From contig JAPLCQ010000034.1 of assembly GCA_026392115.1 (NCBI GenBank), positions 1-36,973 on the forward strand: a stretch of DNA of 36,973 bases, given 5' to 3'. A model generated the notes under the pieces. That model made no database searches, was not told the DNA's origin, and was given only the letters and a program-made list of their open reading frames with translations. The first letter of the stretch is position 1. Each line of letters opens with the position of its first letter. Both the position numbers and the translations under genes were made by a program. Below are positions 8,317 through 21,299 of the stretch, piece after piece. Source of the stretch: Armatimonadota bacterium (GTDB taxonomy: Bacteria > Armatimonadota > Chthonomonadetes > Chthonomonadales > CAJBBX01).

Positions 8317-8913
8317 ATGAGTGCGCGGATGGCCACGAACCTAATGGAACACGAGACGCCGCCGGCCACGCGGGCCGCCGAGACCGACGACCTGCTCGCC
8401 GTGCGGTGCAGGGCCGGCGACCGATCTGCGTTCGATGTGATCGTGAGCCGCTATCAGGAGCGGCTCATGCGTTTCTCGACACGGGTCCTGGGGAGCCAGG
8501 CCGAGGGCGAGGACGCGGCCCAGGAGGCGCTCATCCGGGCGTACCGGGCCATGCAGAGCTACCGGACCGAGGGACTGCTCCAGAGCTGGCTGTACCGAAT
8601 CACGCTCAACGAGTGCCGACGCCGCATCCGGCGCCGCAAGCTGACGATGCCGTTCGACGCCCTGCGGCGGAAAGATCCGAGGCCGGGACCGGAAGAGCTG
8701 GCGGTGACCGCGGACCGGGCCCACGATGTGCGCGATGCGGTGGCCGCCCTGCCGGACCACTACCGAATCGTTATGGTTATGTTTTACTTTGAGAATATGA
8801 GCGTCGATGAGATATCCCGAACGGCAAGCCTGTCCGTGAGCGCCGTGAAGGTCCGGCTCCACCGGGCCAGGGAGCGCCTGCGCCACGTACTGGCAGAGGG
8901 ACAGGAACGATGA
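8317..8913 (+). CDS. ECF-type RNA polymerase sigma factor (sigma-70 family)
   Basis: About 198 aa. Region 2 (SAFDVIVSRYQERL, then EDAAQEALIRAYRAMQSY) melts and binds the -10 element and core polymerase. Region 4 (LPDHYRIVMVMFYFENMS, then ISRTASLSVSAVKVRLHRAR) is the helix-turn-helix that reads the -35. Start choice is uncertain: in-frame ATGs at 8317, 8329 and 8344 all lack a good Shine-Dalgarno, and an ATG at 8158 would add residues unlike the family. The stop overlaps an anti-sigma gene as ATGA, so the pair is expected to be co-expressed and the sigma held inactive until a signal releases it. The region 4 codons contain a local AT-rich stretch. Confidence 0.9.
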   Translation: MSARMATNLMEHETPPATRAAETDDLLAVRCRAGDRSAFDVIVSRYQERLMRFSTRVLGSQAEGEDAAQEALIRAYRAMQSYRTEGLLQSWLYRITLNECRRRIRRRKLTMPFDALRRKDPRPGPEELAVTADRAHDVRDAVAALPDHYRIVMVMFYFENMSVDEISRTASLSVSAVKVRLHRARERLRHVLAEGQER

Positions 8914-9353
8914 AGGGCCAACTGAACAAACCGACGAGCGGCCTCCTGACCTGCAGGCAGGCACGCCCCCGGATCGACGATTGGCTGGACGAGCGGGACG
9001 CCCACATGGGCGAAGACCTGGCCGCCCACGTCGGCTCTTGCCCGGGCTGCCGCGCATACGTGAGGCAGTGGAACGAGATCGAACTGGTGCTCCGCGGCGG
9101 AGCCGCCGAGGTGCTGGAGCCGAGGCCTGCACCGGCACGCCGGCGTCCTGCCGTCCGCATACGTCGGTTGGCTGCCGTGGCCGCCTGCGCCCTGCTGCTC
9201 CTGGCGGTCGTCTGGACCGCAGTCGCGCGGCCGCGAGCCCTCATGGCCTGGCGCAACTCCGGCGCCGGACGGGGGCGCACCTGGCAGGCTCCCGCCGGCA
9301 ATCCCGGCGCCGGCGTGGAGCCACGGGACCTGCCCATGGCCACCACGCCGTAG
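8910..9353 (+). CDS. membrane anti-sigma factor with zinc-binding motif
   Basis: 147 aa. The cytoplasmic N-terminus has the HxxxCxxC motif of zinc-binding anti-sigma (ZAS-like) domains: H40, C44 and C47, with C15 as a possible fourth ligand. A single transmembrane helix (about residues 87-105) follows a basic stretch, then a short Gly/Pro-rich extracytoplasmic tail of about 40 residues. No catalytic or sensor domain is seen in the tail. The start overlaps the sigma stop, the usual arrangement for a sigma/anti-sigma pair. Confidence 0.83.
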   Translation: MKGQLNKPTSGLLTCRQARPRIDDWLDERDAHMGEDLAAHVGSCPGCRAYVRQWNEIELVLRGGAAEVLEPRPAPARRRPAVRIRRLAAVAACALLLLAVVWTAVARPRALMAWRNSGAGRGRTWQAPAGNPGAGVEPRDLPMATTP

Positions 9354-9368
9354 AGAGGCAGTCAGGCG

Positions 9369-10661
9369 CTAGAACTCGGTGCCGCTGGTGAACTGGAAGC
9401 CCTCCACGCGCAAGGCCGGGACATAGGCTCCGAGGTAGGATTCCACCACCTCAGGCACGCCAACGTGCGTGACCGCTGAGAGCACTCGCAGCGGGCTGTC
9501 GTTGAAGCGCATGTTCTTGGCGCCGCCGACCACCTTCCCGTCGCGCACCACGAAGAGGCCGTCGCGCGTCATACCCGTGAGCAGCAGGCGCATGGGGTCG
9601 ACGAAGCGGATGTACCAGAACCGCGTTACCAGCAGGCCCTCTTCCGTGGCGGCGACCATCTCGTCCACCGTGGTCCCGCCGCCGTCGATCACCATGTTCG
9701 TCGGTCGGCCCACGAAGGGCCGTCCGCTCTTGGAGGCCCAGTACCGCGAGTTGGCCAGGTTCTGGAGGACGCCCTCGCGGACCCAGTCCACGCTCTTCGC
9801 CGGCAGTCCGTCCTCCACGAAGGAGGCGCCGGGGCAGAGCGGATGGGCCGGTTCGCTGCGTAGGGTAATCGACGGAGCGGCGATCCGGGTCCCCACCTTA
9901 CCCGTGAACGCGCTGCGGCCCTCGTCGGCGGCCTTGGCGTCCAGCGACCAGAGCATGAAGGCCAGCAGCTCCGCCACCGCCGCGGGCTCGAGAATGACCG
10001 TCGTGGGCTTGGCAAGAGCCGCGACCGGACCCGCCGCCGTGAGCGCCTTGCCCACCGCGGTGGCGGACACGGCGTCGGCATCGACCTGCGAGAGCTGCCA
10101 TCCGCCGCCGGAAGCCCAGCCGGAGCTGTCGCCGCCCAGAGCCGAACAGACCAGCTCGGCCGACGTGGCGCGATGGTACGCCCGATGCCCGGCCGAGTTC
10201 AGCAGCGCCGTGAAGCCGGACTCGGTAGCATAGCTACCCGCGCCGCGCAGGCCGGCGCCGACCACGGGCTTCAGCGTCCGCGCCACGACCTGGGCCCGAA
10301 GCTCGGGACCGCACTCCGCCACTGCATCGTCCCACGCCGGCACGGTCGGGCACTCGGTCGGGCCCGGCGGAGGCATGAACTCGGTGTCCGGAGCCGCCAC
10401 CCGGGCGATGGCCTCGGCGCGCCGCACCGCGTCGCGAACACCCTCAGGCGTCAGCAGGTTGGTGCGCGACCGGCCCAGTTGACATCCGAAGGCCGACTTC
10501 ACCGAGAGCTGCACGTTGGACTTGGCCACGTTCTGGGTGATGCTGTTGTTGGCGAACCGGGTGGAGCCCACGTTGGACCCGCTCAGCACCAGTTCCGTGT
10601 GCTCTGCGGTGGCGTGGCGAAGGGCCTGCTCCAGCAACTGCTGGGCCTCGTTCTCAGTCAT
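9369..10661 (-). CDS. TldE/PmbA-type member of the TldD/PmbA family
   Basis: 430 aa, normal for the family. Features are the N-terminal VGSTRFANNSITQNV strand (typical TldD/PmbA), LGGDSSGWAS, a central LEPAAVAELLAFMLWSLDAKAADEGRS helix and C-terminal FTSGTEF. I see no HExxxH motif, the metal site of TldD, so this is the TldE-like partner rather than the protease subunit. TldD/TldE act together in peptide and leader maturation. No tldD gene is in the window; it may be elsewhere or this protein may act alone. It has a strong AAGGAGG Shine-Dalgarno and is the last gene of the leuS-asnS-comEA-tldE run. Confidence 0.85.
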   Translation of the reverse strand: MTENEAQQLLEQALRHATAEHTELVLSGSNVGSTRFANNSITQNVAKSNVQLSVKSAFGCQLGRSRTNLLTPEGVRDAVRRAEAIARVAAPDTEFMPPPGPTECPTVPAWDDAVAECGPELRAQVVARTLKPVVGAGLRGAGSYATESGFTALLNSAGHRAYHRATSAELVCSALGGDSSGWASGGGWQLSQVDADAVSATAVGKALTAAGPVAALAKPTTVILEPAAVAELLAFMLWSLDAKAADEGRSAFTGKVGTRIAAPSITLRSEPAHPLCPGASFVEDGLPAKSVDWVREGVLQNLANSRYWASKSGRPFVGRPTNMVIDGGGTTVDEMVAATEEGLLVTRFWYIRFVDPMRLLLTGMTRDGLFVVRDGKVVGGAKNMRFNDSPLRVLSAVTHVGVPEVVESYLGAYVPALRVEGFQFTSGTEF

Positions 10662-10712
10662 GTGGGCCTCCTTGGCCTGGTTCGACCGGGCAAACGGTTA
10701 CGCCCGATTGCA

Positions 10713-11411
10713 TTACCGAACTCGAATGAAAGGCTGCATCTTGGCGAAGGTCTTCTCGCCGATGCCCGACACATCCATCAACTGCTCGGCGGCGGTGAAC
10801 TTGCCGCTCTGCCGCCGGTGCTCCATAATCCGGGCAGCCATGGAGGGGCCGATACCGGGCAACCGCTGCAACTCCTCGGCTGAGGCGCTGTTGATATCCA
10901 CGGTCCCCTCGCCCGCCGCCCGCAGCTTCTTCGGGCCTTCGTGGCGATCACCCGACGAACCGCGTCCTCGGGATGCCGCCACCGCGACGGGCCGCGCCTG
11001 GGGCGCAGCGGCGTCGCCCTTCTTCGGCACCACCAGTTGGCGACCGTCATCCAGCCGCTCGGCCAGGTTGATAGCCTGCAGGTCCGCCTCGGGCGCGGGG
11101 CCTCCCGCGGCGACCACGGCATCCTGCGTCCGCGCTCCGGGTTGGAGCGTCACCACTCCGGGCTTCACTACCGCCCCGATCACGTGCACCATGATCGGTC
11201 CCGCGGGTGCGGCCGCTCCGGCGTCGCCGACCGCCGCCTGGGCCTTGCCGGGAGGCGAGACCGTGATCTCGTCCTCGACGGCCCTGCCGCGACCAAAGAA
11301 GGCCACCGCGGCCATCACCAGCAAGGCCGCCAAGAGCACCGCGCTCGCCGCGATCTGGCTCCGACTCCACGCGATACCCGCCCTATCGCCGCCCGTCGGC
11401 TCCGTCGACAC
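10713..11411 (-). CDS. comEA: ComEA-like DNA-binding protein (SLBB plus helix-hairpin-helix)
   Basis: 232 aa. It has one N-terminal transmembrane anchor (about residues 18-39), a linker, an SLBB/soluble-ligand-binding domain (about 70-128; VIGAVVKPGVVTLQPGART) and a C-terminal pair of helix-hairpin-helix motifs (VDINSASAEELQRLPGIGPS, then LMDVSGIGEKTFAKM). This is the ComEA layout: a membrane-anchored, extracytoplasmic protein that binds incoming double-stranded DNA in transformation. It starts with GTG, with GAGG seven bases upstream. comEC is not in the window; a diverged dprA-like gene is at 27855-28727. The start is 12 bases after asnS. Confidence 0.88.
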   Translation of the reverse strand: MSTEPTGGDRAGIAWSRSQIAASAVLLAALLVMAAVAFFGRGRAVEDEITVSPPGKAQAAVGDAGAAAPAGPIMVHVIGAVVKPGVVTLQPGARTQDAVVAAGGPAPEADLQAINLAERLDDGRQLVVPKKGDAAAPQARPVAVAASRGRGSSGDRHEGPKKLRAAGEGTVDINSASAEELQRLPGIGPSMAARIMEHRRQSGKFTAAEQLMDVSGIGEKTFAKMQPFIRVR

Positions 11412-11423
11412 CCTGCGGCCTCG

Positions 11424-12815
<1,392 letters not shown>

Positions 12816-12835
12816 GATCCGCTCCTTTGCCTTCC

Positions 12836-15499
<2,664 letters not shown>

Positions 15500-15529
15500 G
15501 CCGCTCCCCTTTTCCGTAACGCACCCGCT

Positions 15530-15560
15530 ATTATAGATTCGCGGAGGGTTCGACCGTCAA
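15530..15560 (-). promoter_or_regulatory. sigma-70-type promoter for leuS
   Basis: Read on the - strand: TTGACG (15555-15560), a 19-base spacer, then a perfect TATAAT (15530-15535). Transcription would start near 15523, leaving a leader of about 24 bases before the leuS ATG. The -35 box overlaps the stop codon of the upstream cysteine desulfurase. The spacer is a little long, but both boxes are near consensus in a GC-rich region. Confidence 0.55.
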
Positions 15561-16696
15561 ACCCCGCGCCGCATCCGGCGCACCTGCTCCACGACGATGG
15601 AGGCCGCCTGGTCGGCCTGCTCCGCCGTAACGCCCCTGCCGAAGCTGAACCGAACGCTCGCCCGGGCCGCGTCCCCGTCAAGCCCCATGGCCAGCAGCAC
15701 GTGCGAGGGCTCCGGGCTTCCGGCCGAGCAGGCGGCGCCCGTGGAGGCCGCCACGCCGGCCATGTCCAGCAAGATCACCAGCGCGGCGCCATCGAGCCCG
15801 CCGAACCGCAGGTTGACGATGCCCGGTCTGCTGCGCCCGGCACAACCGTTGCGCTGGACATCGGGCAGTCCCGCTCGAACGGCGACCTCGAACCGGTCGG
15901 CGCAGGCGCGGGCCAGTGCGGCATCGGCCTCGCGGCGATCAATCGCCAACCGCACGGCCTCGCCGAAACCGACGACGAGGTGCAGGGCCTCGGTGCCGGG
16001 CCGAACTCCGCGCTCCTGGCTTCCGCCATGCAGCACCGGATGAAGCCGCACGCCGCGGCGTACGTAGAGCGCGCCGACGCCGGGCGGGCCGCCGATCTTG
16101 TGCGACGAGACCGAGGCGAGGTCGCAGCCCATGCTCGCGGGCAGGAAGGGCAGGCAACCGAAGCTCTGCACCGCGTCGGTGTGGCAAAGCGCGCCCGCGT
16201 GGTGCGCCGCCGCCGCCATGGCGGGCACGTCCATCACCGCGCCTGTCTCGTTGTTGGCGTGCATCACGGAGACAAGGGCAACCCGCCCGTCCAGCGCCTG
16301 CCCCACGGGCCCGGGCTCCACGCGTCCGTCGGAGCCCGGCGCCACGCGACACACCCGGAACCCGCGCCGCTCGGCCTCGTCGGCGGCGCCCAGCACGGCG
16401 TGGTGCTCAATGGCGGAGACGACCAGCCCGTCGCGTCCGACGGGAGCGGCGCTCATGGAGCCAAGAATAGCCAGGTTGTCGGCCTCGGTGCCGCCGCTGG
16501 TGAAGAGGACCTCGGCAAAGTCGACGCCCAGGGCATTCGCCAGCGTCTCCCGAGCCTCATCGACCAGGTCACGCGCCATGCGTCCACGCAAGTGGAGGCT
16601 CGAGGGGTTGCCAAGCCCCTGGGCCATCACCTGGGCGATCCGATCGGCCACCGCCGGGTCCAGGGGCGCGCCGGCGACGTAGTCCAGGTAGATCAC
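15557..16696 (-). CDS. cysteine desulfurase (NifS/IscS family)
   Basis: 379 aa, PLP-dependent; it takes sulfur from cysteine for Fe-S clusters and thiolated tRNA. Key residues are the lysine in SSHKIGGPPGVGALY that binds PLP, the histidine in EHHAVL, and the sulfur-carrying cysteine in the short GAACSAGSPEPSHVL loop. The usual N-terminal YLDNAATTP reads YLDYVAGAP. Its start overlaps the stop of the yprB-like gene as ATGA. There is no iscU, nifU or mnmA next to it, so whether it serves Fe-S assembly or tRNA modification cannot be told. Confidence 0.92.
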   Translation of the reverse strand: MIYLDYVAGAPLDPAVADRIAQVMAQGLGNPSSLHLRGRMARDLVDEARETLANALGVDFAEVLFTSGGTEADNLAILGSMSAAPVGRDGLVVSAIEHHAVLGAADEAERRGFRVCRVAPGSDGRVEPGPVGQALDGRVALVSVMHANNETGAVMDVPAMAAAAHHAGALCHTDAVQSFGCLPFLPASMGCDLASVSSHKIGGPPGVGALYVRRGVRLHPVLHGGSQERGVRPGTEALHLVVGFGEAVRLAIDRREADAALARACADRFEVAVRAGLPDVQRNGCAGRSRPGIVNLRFGGLDGAALVILLDMAGVAASTGAACSAGSPEPSHVLLAMGLDGDAARASVRFSFGRGVTAEQADQAASIVVEQVRRMRRGV

Positions 16697-17457
16697 GAAC
16701 CGAGGACCTGGTCGGCCAGATCGCCCCAGGCGGCGCGGCGCACGCGCGGCAAGGTCGTCTGCAGGATCGTCTGCATGTTGACCACATCCTCGGCGTTGTA
16801 GGCCAGCAGGTTGCGGCGGGCAGCCTCGTCATCGTCGTTCCACCACTGCCACCAGAGGCGCACGGCGTCATAGCCGCTCATGCCGGTTGTCTCGTCCGAT
16901 CGCCGGAGGCCGAGCTGGGTCTCGATGCTCTTGAGGCCGCCCTTGAGCCCGATGCGGCGCAGGACGTGGCAGAGGTCTACATGGAGTTGCGGGAAGCGAA
17001 CGCCGAACTCGCGTGTCAGCACAGGCAGGTCGAACGAAGACCCGGCGAACGTGACGATGACAGAGAAGCTCTCCAGAAGGTCGGCGAAGTCGCGGACGTT
17101 TTCGTTACGGACGAACTGGCGCATGACGTGGCCGTCGTAGATGCCCACCACGGTGGTGGAGTCCTCTGCCGAGCTGCCGGTGGTCTCGATATCAAGGTAG
17201 CCGATTCGGTCTCCGAACTCGGAGAGGGCCCGCCAGTGCTCGGACCGAGGCAACTCGGCGGCGAACCAGCGGTAGTCGCCCTTGGCCAGCCGTTCACGGG
17301 ACTCGGCCAGCCGGGGCAACAGCCAGCCCTCCAAGCGGCGCGGCACGGGGGCGCCTTCGGCAAGGCAGTCCTCCCACGTGAGCAGCCCGATACGCCAGAG
17401 GCGCTTTTCGGTGGCAGGCCCGACCGTGGGGCAATGAACGAACGTGTTCTGTAGCAC
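16693..17457 (-). CDS. YprB/MrfB-type RNase H-like 3'-5' exonuclease
   Basis: 254 aa. DEDD-type fold: YLDIETTG carries the first acidic pair, FAGSSFDLPVL the second aspartate, HVDLCHVLRRIGLKGGLK the middle motif and YNAEDVVNM the last aspartate. A short N-terminal segment (HCPTVGPATEKRLW) looks like a helix-hairpin-helix. The family includes Bacillus YprB (MrfB), which works with the helicase MrfA in mitomycin-lesion repair; no such helicase is in the window. The likely start is a GTG one base after the galT stop, and an upstream ATG would add residues that are out-of-frame galT sequence. The 3' end overlaps the cysteine desulfurase gene. Confidence 0.82.
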   Translation of the reverse strand: MLQNTFVHCPTVGPATEKRLWRIGLLTWEDCLAEGAPVPRRLEGWLLPRLAESRERLAKGDYRWFAAELPRSEHWRALSEFGDRIGYLDIETTGSSAEDSTTVVGIYDGHVMRQFVRNENVRDFADLLESFSVIVTFAGSSFDLPVLTREFGVRFPQLHVDLCHVLRRIGLKGGLKSIETQLGLRRSDETTGMSGYDAVRLWWQWWNDDDEAARRNLLAYNAEDVVNMQTILQTTLPRVRRAAWGDLADQVLGS

Positions 17458-17458
17458 G

Positions 17459-18517
17459 CTACGCGCCCAGCGATCCAGCGCGGTAATGCACCTCCGACTG
17501 GGCCCGGAGCAGGTCGGCGGCGGCCTCGGGGGTGATGTCGCGCTGGGCCTCGGCCAGCATCTCGTACCCAACCATGAACTTCTTCACGTCGGCGCTGCGC
17601 AGGAGCGGCGGGTAGAAGTGGGCGTGGAGTTGCCAGTGGTCGCCGGGGTACTCCGTGGCCGTGGGCGCGCCGTGCCAGCCCATGGAGTAGGGGAACGAGA
17701 TATCCCATACGTTGTCGTACCGCGTCAGCAACCTCTTCAGGATCTGGGCCAGCGCCTCGCGGGCCGGCGCATCCAGGTCGGTCATCCGCGCGAACCGACG
17801 CCGGGGCAGCAGGAGCGTCTCGAAGGGCCACATGGCCCACCAGGGCACCAGGGCCACCCATTCCTCGTTGGCTGCCACGATCCGCTCGTCGCGCTCCAGC
17901 TCCCAATCCAGATAACGGCAAAGCAGCGGGACGCCGTGGGAGGAGTGGAAGTCGCATTGGCGGGCATCCTCCTTGGCGGCCTCGTTGGGCAGGAAGTCGC
18001 CCGCCCAGATCTGGCCGTGCGGATGCGGGTTGGAGCATCCCATGACGGCGCCCTTGTTCTCGAAGACCTGCACCCACCGGTGGCGCGCACCCAGGTCGCG
18101 AACCTGCTCCGACCAGAGCTCCACGATGCCAACGATGCTCCGCTCGGGCAACTCCGGCAGCGAGAGATCGTGCCTCTCGGAGAAGCAGATCACCCGGCAC
18201 CTGCCCAGCACGGGCGACGCGGCGACCAGGCCGTCGCATTCAGAGACGGGATCGGCGGCGCCCGAATGCTCGGGGCGAATGGCCTGGAAGTCGTTATCAA
18301 AGACATAGGGGCCATGGTAATCCGGGTTTCGTGCGCCCAGTTTGCGCGCATTGCCGGGGCAGAGGTAGCAGTCGGCGCTGTACGGCACTCCGGCCGGCCC
18401 GCCGGAGCTCTTGGATCGGGCGCCGTCCCAGGGGCGGTCCACGCGGTGCGGTGAGACCAGCAGCCACTCGCCGGTGAGAGCGTTGAGCCTGCGGTGGGAG
18501 TTCTTGCCAAGCGCCAT
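17459..18517 (-). CDS. galT: galactose-1-phosphate uridylyltransferase
   Basis: 352 aa, HIT-superfamily enzyme of the Leloir pathway, exchanging UDP between glucose-1-P and galactose-1-P. The active site is [10 protein letters not shown], with the nucleophilic histidine in [12 protein letters not shown] gives two zinc-binding cysteines, and [10 protein letters not shown] and [12 protein letters not shown] are family signatures. The start at 18517 is set by GAGGAGG seven bases upstream; a longer frame adds a poorly supported 22 residues. No galK or galE is nearby. It is first in a unit with the yprB-like and cysteine desulfurase genes. Confidence 0.93.
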   Translation of the reverse strand: MALGKNSHRRLNALTGEWLLVSPHRVDRPWDGARSKSSGGPAGVPYSADCYLCPGNARKLGARNPDYHGPYVFDNDFQAIRPEHSGAADPVSECDGLVAASPVLGRCRVICFSERHDLSLPELPERSIVGIVELWSEQVRDLGARHRWVQVFENKGAVMGCSNPHPHGQIWAGDFLPNEAAKEDARQCDFHSSHGVPLLCRYLDWELERDERIVAANEEWVALVPWWAMWPFETLLLPRRRFARMTDLDAPAREALAQILKRLLTRYDNVWDISFPYSMGWHGAPTATEYPGDHWQLHAHFYPPLLRSADVKKFMVGYEMLAEAQRDITPEAAADLLRAQSEVHYRAGSLGA

Positions 18518-18524
18518 CCGGTAG

Positions 18525-18531
18525 CCTCCTC
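18525..18531 (-). promoter_or_regulatory. ribosome binding site of galT
   Basis: GAGGAGG on the - strand, seven bases before the ATG at 18517, fixes the galT start. Confidence 0.65.
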
Positions 18532-18566
18532 GAGCCCGACGGTGGAAGGTGGTACGATTCGCGGCA

Positions 18567-18581
18567 GGCGTCGCCGACGCC
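18567..18581. repeat. inverted repeat between galT and the acetyltransferase gene
   Basis: GGCGTC, GCC, GACGCC form a perfect 6-bp stem in the 86-base divergent region. It could be an operator for either gene, but no regulator is nearby. Such GC palindromes also occur by chance in this composition. Confidence 0.25.
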
Positions 18582-18603
18582 ACGCCGCCCAGAGAGGTCC
18601 GCC

Positions 18604-19134
18604 ATGCCCGTGCCTTCAGGTTACCGCATACGCCCGTTCGAGCCCGGCGACCTGCCCGCGCTGCAGGCGATCACCGTGGAGACCTTCGCGCCGGTCGCTA
18701 TCGACAGGGCCATCGACGATGCGTTCCCCGGCGCCCTGCCCGGCTCCTGGGCCGATCGCAAGGCGGCCGCCATAGCCGACGATTGCCGAACCGAACCCGC
18801 GGGCGTTCTGGTGGTTGTTGACGCCGACGGCGCCATAGCGGGTTATGTGACATCGAGGACGAACCCGACAACCCGCATCGGCTGGATCGCCAACCTAGCG
18901 GTGGGCCAAGGCCACCGTCGCCTGGGTCTCGGGCGCGCCCTGCTGGAAGCCTGCAAAGAGCGCCTGCTGGCGCACGGAATGGTGATCGCCAAGATTGAGA
19001 CGCTGGAACACAACGAGATCGGCCGTGCGCTCTACCCTTCGCTGGGGTTCCGCGAGATCGCACGGCAGGTCCACTACATCGCGCGCCTGACGGACGACGC
19101 GCCCCAAGACGGCGAGGGCAACGACCCATGCTGA
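18604..19134 (+). CDS. GNAT-family N-acetyltransferase
   Basis: 176 aa. The acetyl-CoA loop of motif A is present ([19 protein letters not shown], near residues 98-116), preceded by IGWIANL and followed by [19 protein letters not shown], the usual motif B. N-terminal [14 protein letters not shown] is typical of the RimI-like group. The substrate cannot be predicted. AGAGAGG precedes the ATG. The stop overlaps the start of the metallophosphoesterase gene by seven bases. Confidence 0.85.
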   Translation: MPVPSGYRIRPFEPGDLPALQAITVETFAPVAIDRAIDDAFPGALPGSWADRKAAAIADDCRTEPAGVLVVVDADGAIAGYVTSRTNPTTRIGWIANLAVGQGHRRLGLGRALLEACKERLLAHGMVIAKIETLEHNEIGRALYPSLGFREIARQVHYIARLTDDAPQDGEGNDPC

Positions 19135-21245
19135 TTACAGCCACCATCGCGGCGCTACTGGCCGTGTCTATCCAGAGCACGGGACAGATCGGCGGGTTCT
19201 CGTTCGCGCACATCACCGACACGCACTGCTCCGGCGCAGCCAACGAGGCCGCGCTGAAGCGATGGGTCGCCGCATTGCCGAACCTCTCCACGCGTCCCGC
19301 GTTCGTGGTGAACACAGGGGATATCGCCGAGTTGGGCACGCCCGCCGAATTCGCCAGGTACCGCGCGGCCATCGCGGGTGCGTCCGCGCCGATCCACAGT
19401 GTTCCGGGCAACCACGACGTGCGCTGGGCGCCGCTGGGCAAGGAGGGCTTCACCCAGGGGGTCGGGCCTGCCTACCGCTCCTTCGACCAGGGAGGATGCC
19501 ACTTCGTCCTGCTGGACAGCACCATCGTGCTGGAGCACTGGGGCCACTTCGACGGCGCGCAACTCGCCTGGCTCGAGGGCGACCTGAAGAAGCTGAAGCG
19601 CGGCACGCCGGTCTTCGTCTTCTTCCACCACTGGGTCGGACGCGACAACTCGAACATCGACAACGGCGGCGATCTCCTCCGCATCCTCGCGCCCTACAAC
19701 GTGGCCGGCATCTTCATGGGACACGGGCACAAGGACTGGCACTGGACCACCGCGGGGATCGATTGCTTCATGGCGATGGGCCTCTACCAGGGCTCATGGC
19801 ACCGCATCGACGTGACGGCAGAGACGGCCAGGGTGGTCCTGGTCAAGGAGGCGGGCGAGCAAACGGTGGCCGAGATTCGCCTTCGCAAGCCTGCCCGTCC
19901 TGCACTGAGGCTGACCTGGGACGACCCCGAGGCGCCCAATCTGGCCCGGAGGAGGTTCCTCGCGGTGGTCAGCGGAGCCGACGGCAAGGCCGTGACCGAG
20001 GGCATTCGCGGCGAGTACGCCATCGACAACGGCGCACCGCAGCCGACGCTGGTCGATGCGGCAGCCAAGAAGCCGCGCGGCCTGACAGGCGAGTTTGATA
20101 CCGAGGCGCTGGCGGCCGGCAGCCATACGCTCGGCGTCACGGTGACGATGCCGGACGGCGCATCCGCGTCCAGCGAGATGCCGTTCGCCTATGAGCCCTC
20201 TGACACGCGCCCAACCCTGGCGTGGGAGTTCAAGACAGCCGACACCATCCAGGGCAATCCGACACTGGCCGAGGACCGCCTGCTCTGCCCCAGCTTCGAC
20301 GGCAAGCTCTACTGCCTGAAGGCGGCCACAGGAAGCAAGGCATGGGCGCTGGCCACCGGAGGGGCTCTCTTCTCATCGGCCGCGGTGGCGGATGGTCGCG
20401 TCTTCGTGGGTTCGATGGACCACAAGCTCTACGCCGCCGACCTGAAGACCGGCGCCAAGCTCTGGGCCACCGACATCGGCAGCCCCCTCTTCGCCACGCC
20501 GGCGGTCTGCGGCGGGGTGGTCTGCATCGGCGCGGACAAGGCCATCGTCGGGCTCGATGCCGCTTCAGGCGCGCAGCTCTGGCGCGTGGCGGCGGGAAGC
20601 TTCTTCCAGTCGCGCGCGGCGACCGACAGCACGGCGTTCTACCTGGGAGGCTGGGACAACACGCTCTACGCCATCGAGGCCGCCACGGGAGCGGTGCGCT
20701 GGAAGGCGCGCATGGGGCGCACCAAGGCCGGGGCCATCAGCACCTACTACTCCCCGGCCATCGCATCGCCGACCTGCGGCAACGGGCGCGTCTACGCCGT
20801 GACGAACGACGGCCTGCTCCACTGCCTGGACTCCGCCACCTGCGCCGAGGCGTGGGCCGTGCGGGCGCCGAAAGGCGGCGACGGCTTCGGCTACTCGTCG
20901 CCGCTCCTCCACGAGGGCCGACTCTACCTGGGCGGCCTGGGCGACGCCGGCCGCGGCGACTGCTACTGCCTGGACGCGGCCACAGGCGACCGGGTCTGGC
21001 GTTGCTCCACAGGGGCAGACAACTACGACTCGTCGCCGGCGGCCGTCGGGCCTTGGATTGCCATCGGCTCGGTGCAGCACCGGCTCACCTGGATCGACGC
21101 CAGAACGGGCAAAGCGTGCGGCACGTACGCCGTGGGGGTGGGGTACAGCTTCACCACGCCCTGCGGCTCGGCCGACCTCACCTTCACGGCAGGCATGAGC
21201 GGGATCGTCACGGCGCTGCGGACACCGACGGCGCCGGCGCTGTAA
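19128..21245 (+). CDS. exported calcineurin-like phosphoesterase fused to a PQQ-type beta-propeller
   Basis: 705 aa. A hydrophobic N-terminus (about residues 2-22) looks like a signal peptide or anchor. Residues about 25-235 form a metallophosphoesterase with all the expected motifs: ITDTH, NTGD, GNHD, FFHH and GHGH. A linker with a beta-rich segment (about 250-360) follows. The remaining ~340 residues are PQQ/PQQ-like repeats (YCLKAATGSKAWAL, LYAADLKTGAKLWA, GLDAASGAQLWR, LYAIEAATGAVRWK, CLDAATGDRVWR), a pattern found in beta-propellers such as BamB. The substrate of the phosphoesterase is unknown; I infer that the propeller binds a partner or surface. The start overlaps the acetyltransferase stop by seven bases. 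Confidence 0.87.
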   Translation: MLITATIAALLAVSIQSTGQIGGFSFAHITDTHCSGAANEAALKRWVAALPNLSTRPAFVVNTGDIAELGTPAEFARYRAAIAGASAPIHSVPGNHDVRWAPLGKEGFTQGVGPAYRSFDQGGCHFVLLDSTIVLEHWGHFDGAQLAWLEGDLKKLKRGTPVFVFFHHWVGRDNSNIDNGGDLLRILAPYNVAGIFMGHGHKDWHWTTAGIDCFMAMGLYQGSWHRIDVTAETARVVLVKEAGEQTVAEIRLRKPARPALRLTWDDPEAPNLARRRFLAVVSGADGKAVTEGIRGEYAIDNGAPQPTLVDAAAKKPRGLTGEFDTEALAAGSHTLGVTVTMPDGASASSEMPFAYEPSDTRPTLAWEFKTADTIQGNPTLAEDRLLCPSFDGKLYCLKAATGSKAWALATGGALFSSAAVADGRVFVGSMDHKLYAADLKTGAKLWATDIGSPLFATPAVCGGVVCIGADKAIVGLDAASGAQLWRVAAGSFFQSRAATDSTAFYLGGWDNTLYAIEAATGAVRWKARMGRTKAGAISTYYSPAIASPTCGNGRVYAVTNDGLLHCLDSATCAEAWAVRAPKGGDGFGYSSPLLHEGRLYLGGLGDAGRGDCYCLDAATGDRVWRCSTGADNYDSSPAAVGPWIAIGSVQHRLTWIDARTGKACGTYAVGVGYSFTTPCGSADLTFTAGMSGIVTALRTPTAPAL

Positions 21246-21268
21246 CTCGGGCGATGGCACGGCAAGAT

Positions 21269-21284
21269 GCCGAACCCTTTCGGC
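21269..21284 (+). terminator. small hairpin after the phosphoesterase gene
   Basis: GCCGAA and TTCGGC pair perfectly around a CCCT loop, 24 bases past the stop. The following bases are pyrimidine-rich but not a T-run, so it is a weak terminator candidate. Confidence 0.35.
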
Positions 21285-21299
21285 GGTCTCCTTCGTAGT

